From contig NC_058338.1 in the NCBI RefSeq assembly GCF_905475395.1, forward strand, positions 37,640,935 to 37,704,934: a stretch of DNA of 64,000 nt, given 5' to 3'. Of the stretch, positions 61,886 to 64,000 are shown one piece after another. Position 1 is the stretch's first letter; each line of letters starts with the position of its first letter. Position numbers and translations under genes: made by a program. The notes beneath the pieces are model-generated. The model worked only from the letters and a program-made list of their open reading frames with translations. It did no database searches and was not told the origin of the DNA. Origin of the DNA: Chrysoperla carnea (lineage: Eukaryota; Arthropoda; Insecta; Neuroptera; Chrysopidae).

Positions 61886-63975
61886 TATATTGTGGCTGGT
61901 GTGGTACATGTTATTTTATAAGAGGAAATAATTAAAGAGAGAGCACACAAATTCACTAAGCCCAAAAAAATCGATTGTTCTAACTTTGAGATCAAAGGCA
62001 AATGTTTAATGAATAAGGTTGGAAATGTGAAAAACGAACTTGGATCTATTAGTTACAGCAATGGTGCGTAAATGTAGCCTAGATAGGCAAACAGATGGGT
62101 CGTGGTATTTGGGGCTCCTGCTCGATTTACAACGCTTATGCATCGCCCATGTTAACCAGAAAGTATCGGCAATTTTTGACAATTTGGACGATTATTTCTT
62201 TTGGTTGTTTCTGAGAAATATGAATTCGTGAATAAGAAAACAAAAATTATATATTTCTATCATCCCGCACTTTTTTACGAAAAAAAAATTTTTTTATGCT
62301 ATTAAAAAAATATATAAAATATATCAAGGTATACTAACTTTAGTCCCAAGTTTGTAACGCATAAAAATATTATTCCTATAAAAAAAATTTTGCTATAATT
62401 TTGCTAGGTGTCTGCCAGTCTGTCAACCCGATAACTCAAAAACGAAAAGAGATATCAAAACTCTTATTTCTATCTACTGGTTAGTTTATCTATCTAAAAA
62501 AGCGTGTTTTTAATTTTTTAAATTATAAATTATTATTAAGTATTATGAAATGTTATTTGCGCTTTCATCATCAAAGATTTTTAAGTTAATCATTAATCCT
62601 GAAGATCCTGGCCAGGATAATCGGATAAACTTACTGAATCATTGTATTATCATCGGTTCTTGATAAGTGCGAAGTTACAATTCAATCCGACGCTCTAAAG
62701 TGGGTGAAAATCATCTTCAAACATTCCACTACATAGATACATACCTAACTATAATAAAAGCGTGTTAATAAGCATGAAAACTACTGAAATCATTTCGATA
62801 TTAAGAGATTGAAATAGGCTTGCAATGTGTACACAAATACTATAATATTTATATTTACAAATGGGAATTTTTGAAATCCCTAAATAGTTGCCAACGTCTA
62901 AGGTCCGACATATCGTAGCAAATGCCTTAATAATTAATTAATCATGCAGTAAATAAAATAGAAATGCAGCTTTCACAACAGGCGCATATTTTAACAGAAA
63001 TAATCAAAAAGGCAAATTGTGCAACTTTAAATTGATTATTATAATAAACTATACTATATTTCGTCTTGATTTCAGTGATTCAGTGATCCAATAAACATAA
63101 AATATTTAAAGCAACCCTTGAACTTCTAACTATTATCTCAGCTCACAACTACTCCCGCGGTGTTGGAATCAATTTACTAATGTGAGTCATGTGAGTCATT
63201 TACTAATGTGAGTCGTGTTAGAATGAAAATATAATGCAATAATACACACAGCAAAAGTGCACAAAACATGGAAAATTCATGAAATATACAGTGGCTCGTC
63301 AGATTTTAAGATCAAAATCAAAATTAAATTAAGGTAATAATTTACCGGTGTTACAATCCGTAAGTCGATTTGTCCTCTCCCATCAGTTAACGCCTGGCAG
63401 TCAGAAACATTAAAACAGCCACATGCTGATTGTGTAGTAGATGGCATTGTTGTCGTTGTAGGGGCCACCGTAGTTGTCGTGGTTGTGGGAGCTACAGTCG
63501 TAGTTGTTGTTGGAGCTACAGTTGTGGTCGTTGTGGGAGGTACGGTCGTAGTAGTTGTGGGAGCTACGGTTGTAGTCGTTGTCGTAGTGGGAGCTGCAGT
63601 TGTAGTCGTAGTCGTTGTTGGAGCTACAGTTGTAGTCGTTGTTGTAGTAGGAGCTGCTGTGGTAGTCGTTGTCGTTGTGGGAGCAACAGTTGTAGTCGTT
63701 GTCGTTGTGGGAGCAACAGTTGTAGTCGTTGTCGTTGTGGGAGCAACAGTTGTAGTCGTTGTCGTTGTAGGAGCTACAGTTGTAGTCGTTGTGGGAGCTA
63801 CGGTCGTCGTCGTTGTGGGAGCTACAGTTGTAGTCGTTGTGGGAGCCGCAGTTGTAGTCGTTGTGGGAGCTACGGTCGTCGTTGTTGTTGGAGCCACAGT
63901 TGTAGTTGTTGTGGGAGCTTCAGTTGGGGGAGATGGGCTAGCTAAACAACAATATATTGTTCCAGGTGGACATTG
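52459..63975 (-). CDS. SPH2: giant multi-CLIP, mucin-linked serine protease homologue (5' end outside window)
   Basis: Eleven exons are in the window, in gene order: 63346-63975, 60367-60942, 59244-60269, 58877-59155, 57870-58136, 57101-57682, 56775-57023, 54727-55013, 54411-54650, 53449-53647 and 52459-52623. They give 1499 residues and all phases agree. The first seven are phase 0-0 module exons that build seven complete six-Cys CLIP-like knots with Thr/Ser/Pro-rich linkers between. The last four encode a chymotrypsin fold very like SPH1 (GDYPWVAAIL, TVAHR, HNDLAIIEI, CWVAGWG) with GDGGAP in place of GDSGGP, so it is inactive. More modules and a signal peptide must lie to the right, since 63975 begins with the second half of a knot. 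The plan recalls Drosophila Masquerade, which has several disulfide knots and the same Ser-to-Gly change; orthology is not established. It is probably secreted and heavily glycosylated. Confidence 0.93.
52762..53162. mobile_element. Non-autonomous hAT element in SPH2 intron
   Basis: TIRs CAGGGCCGAATTAA and (from the right) TAGGGCTGAATTAA match at 12 of 14. They are flanked by 8-bp duplications CCAAAGAT (52754-52761) and CCAAAGAA (53163-53170) with one difference. The 8-bp target duplication and CAGGG start are hAT hallmarks. The 401-bp interior is non-coding. Confidence 0.8.
53976..54004. repeat. Poly-A run
   Basis: About 28 consecutive A in the SPH2 intron 53648-54410. No SINE body could be recognised next to it. 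Confidence 0.9.
56775..57023 (-). CDS. SPH2 module exon 7 (83 codons, Asn/Ser/Lys linker)
   Basis: Starts QCSRNHIYCC (Cys 4-6 of the preceding knot) and ends CGCFLPTTCGAEIDFRIMLP (Cys 1-3 of the next). It joins TCPNGYIYCC of the protease-domain exon. Unlike the others its linker is not Thr/Pro-rich but polar and Asn/Ser/Lys-rich, with one extra Cys (YLPCLQ). Confidence 0.9.
57101..57682 (-). CDS. SPH2 module exon 6 with TIPPN/TIPLS repeats (194 codons)
   Basis: Starts YCPPNTTFCC and ends ECACHPFKQC..GNYKP, with donor CCG|GTACTT, the least canonical of the set. The linker begins with about 20 imperfect pentapeptides (T-I/M-P-P-N, T-I-P-L-S) encoded by a 15-bp repeat at about 57354-57580, then a Thr/Ser-rich stretch. 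Confidence 0.9.
57870..58136 (-). CDS. SPH2 module exon 5 (89 codons)
   Basis: Starts HCSVNTTYCC and ends CNCYVVAVCESSFDDTDQID then FKNTSL, with donor TTG|GTATTT. The linker is short and Ser/Thr/Asn-rich with several NxS/T sequons. The usual TP at the exon end is replaced by SL. Confidence 0.9.
58877..59155 (-). CDS. SPH2 module exon 4 (93 codons)
   Basis: Starts PCPPMAIYCC and ends CSCSSSEDSIDCLSDIEGQI then NTEISNM, with donor ATG|GTATGT. The linker is Thr/Ser/Pro/Val-rich. The spacing between Cys 2 and Cys 3 is longer than in sister modules. Confidence 0.88.
59244..60269 (-). CDS. SPH2 module exon 3, longest mucin linker (342 codons)
   Basis: Starts ECPPLSVYCC and ends CDCYYVSYCKLLPGISIEID then FRITTP. 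About 300 residues between the half-knots are Thr/Ser-dominated with many NxT/S sites (NVTE, NQTE, NITT). Unlike exons 1 and 6 no short DNA repeat is obvious, so this is a non-periodic mucin segment. Confidence 0.9.
60367..60942 (-). CDS. SPH2 module exon 2 (192 codons)
   Basis: Starts QCPHLTVYCC and ends CGCYKGTCDSLPGLSVEINT then ENVTP, with donor CCG|GTAAGA. The linker is Thr/Ser-rich with an acidic-basic patch (NTEKNEEVEKEIS). Confidence 0.9.
60943..63345 (-). other. SPH2 intron carrying the giant palindrome and a dispersed repeat
   Basis: A 2.4-kb intron between module exons 1 and 2. It holds the perfect 266-bp palindrome (61709-61974), a copy of the 12226-family repeat (62333-62520) and no coding exon that I can support. 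Confidence 0.7.
61709..61974. repeat. Perfect 266-bp palindrome with (TA)41 core
   Basis: 92-bp arms (61709-61800 and 61883-61974) are exact reverse complements, with no mismatch on inspection. They surround an alternating AT tract at 61801-61882, which is itself self-complementary. The symmetry ends abruptly at TCGA on both sides. Confidence 0.95.
63346..63975 (-). CDS. SPH2 module exon 1 in window, (T)nVAP mucin repeats (210 codons)
   Basis: Starts QCPPGTIYCCLASPSPPTEA and ends CGCFNVSDCQALTDGRGQID then LRIVTP, with donor CCG|GTAAAT. The linker is about 18 repeats of T5VAP or T7VAP/T7AAP, encoded by 24- and 30-bp tandem units (about 63440-63920). The half-knot with DGRGQIDLRIVTP is nearly the same as in SPH1 exon 3 (DGSGVIDLRIVTP). 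Confidence 0.92.
63440..63920. repeat. Coding minisatellite, 24/30-bp units
   Basis: On the plus strand, tandem GTAGTCGTTGT(CGTT)GTGGGAGCTACAGTT-like units vary in length by 6 bp, that is, by two Thr codons. Arginine- and cysteine-rich frames on the other strand here are shadows of this repeat. Confidence 0.9.
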
Positions 63976-64000
63976 CTGTTGGAATAAGTTTCGCTATATT

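Noticed and set aside
63430-63945. A 171-codon plus-strand frame rich in Cys, Ser and Arg
   Set aside because: It is the antisense shadow of the (T)nVAP minisatellite in SPH2 exon 1; its periodicity follows the DNA repeat and it has no start context or motif.
1-64000. CRISPR arrays, operons, ribosome binding sites and viral-type elements
   Set aside because: The window is eukaryotic with spliced genes; no regularly spaced repeats of CRISPR type and no reverse transcriptase, integrase, capsid or envelope-like frames were seen.

Overview
This window is AT-rich nuclear DNA from an insect. Genes are split by many GT-AG introns, intergenic DNA is full of short transposon-like repeats, and the gene content (a mesh orthologue, CLIP-type serine protease homologues, a trypsin-like protease) is arthropod. 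The order cannot be fixed from the sequence. A LARGE-type dual glycosyltransferase is present; to my knowledge Drosophila lacks one, which argues weakly against a fly. No retrovirus-like or other viral fossil was recognised.

Layout, left to right. 1-8.2 kb is gene-free and repeat-bearing. 8.2-9.4 kb (+) is a two-exon gene for a cysteine-packed, repeat-built metallothionein-like protein (157 aa, 42 Cys) with a TATA box and a metal-response-element core upstream. 13.5-26.6 kb (+) is mesh, the smooth septate junction protein (signal peptide, NIDO, IPT-like, AMOP, vWD, Sushi, TM). It has two alternative, apparently duplicated TM/tail exons. 27.9-28.9 kb (+) is a chymotrypsin-fold protease with an intact triad; its first exon was not found. 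29.7-39.8 kb (+) is a LARGE xylosyl/glucuronyltransferase (GT8 plus GT49). 44.2-48.0 kb (-) is a complete 502-aa CLIP-domain serine protease homologue (SPH1). 52.5-64.0 kb (-) is a related but much larger gene (SPH2) that runs off the right edge.

The most unusual system is the SPH pair. Both end in a protease-fold domain whose catalytic Ser is Gly (GDGGAP) while His and Asp remain. SPH2 precedes this domain with at least seven complete six-Cys CLIP-like knots separated by very different Thr/Ser/Pro-rich mucin-like linkers. Each repeated exon is phase 0-0 and carries the second half of one knot, a linker, and the first half of the next. The plan recalls Drosophila Masquerade (several disulfide knots plus a Ser-to-Gly protease domain) but with long, fast-changing linkers. 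Such proteins act in adhesion or as cofactors of clip-protease cascades; a role here is inference.

Other points of interest are the mesh splice choice, which adds or removes a class I PDZ ligand, the 63-bp repeat array in the metallothionein-like gene, a perfect 266-bp palindrome with a TA-repeat core inside SPH2, several perfect hairpins, and well-delimited non-autonomous DNA transposons.
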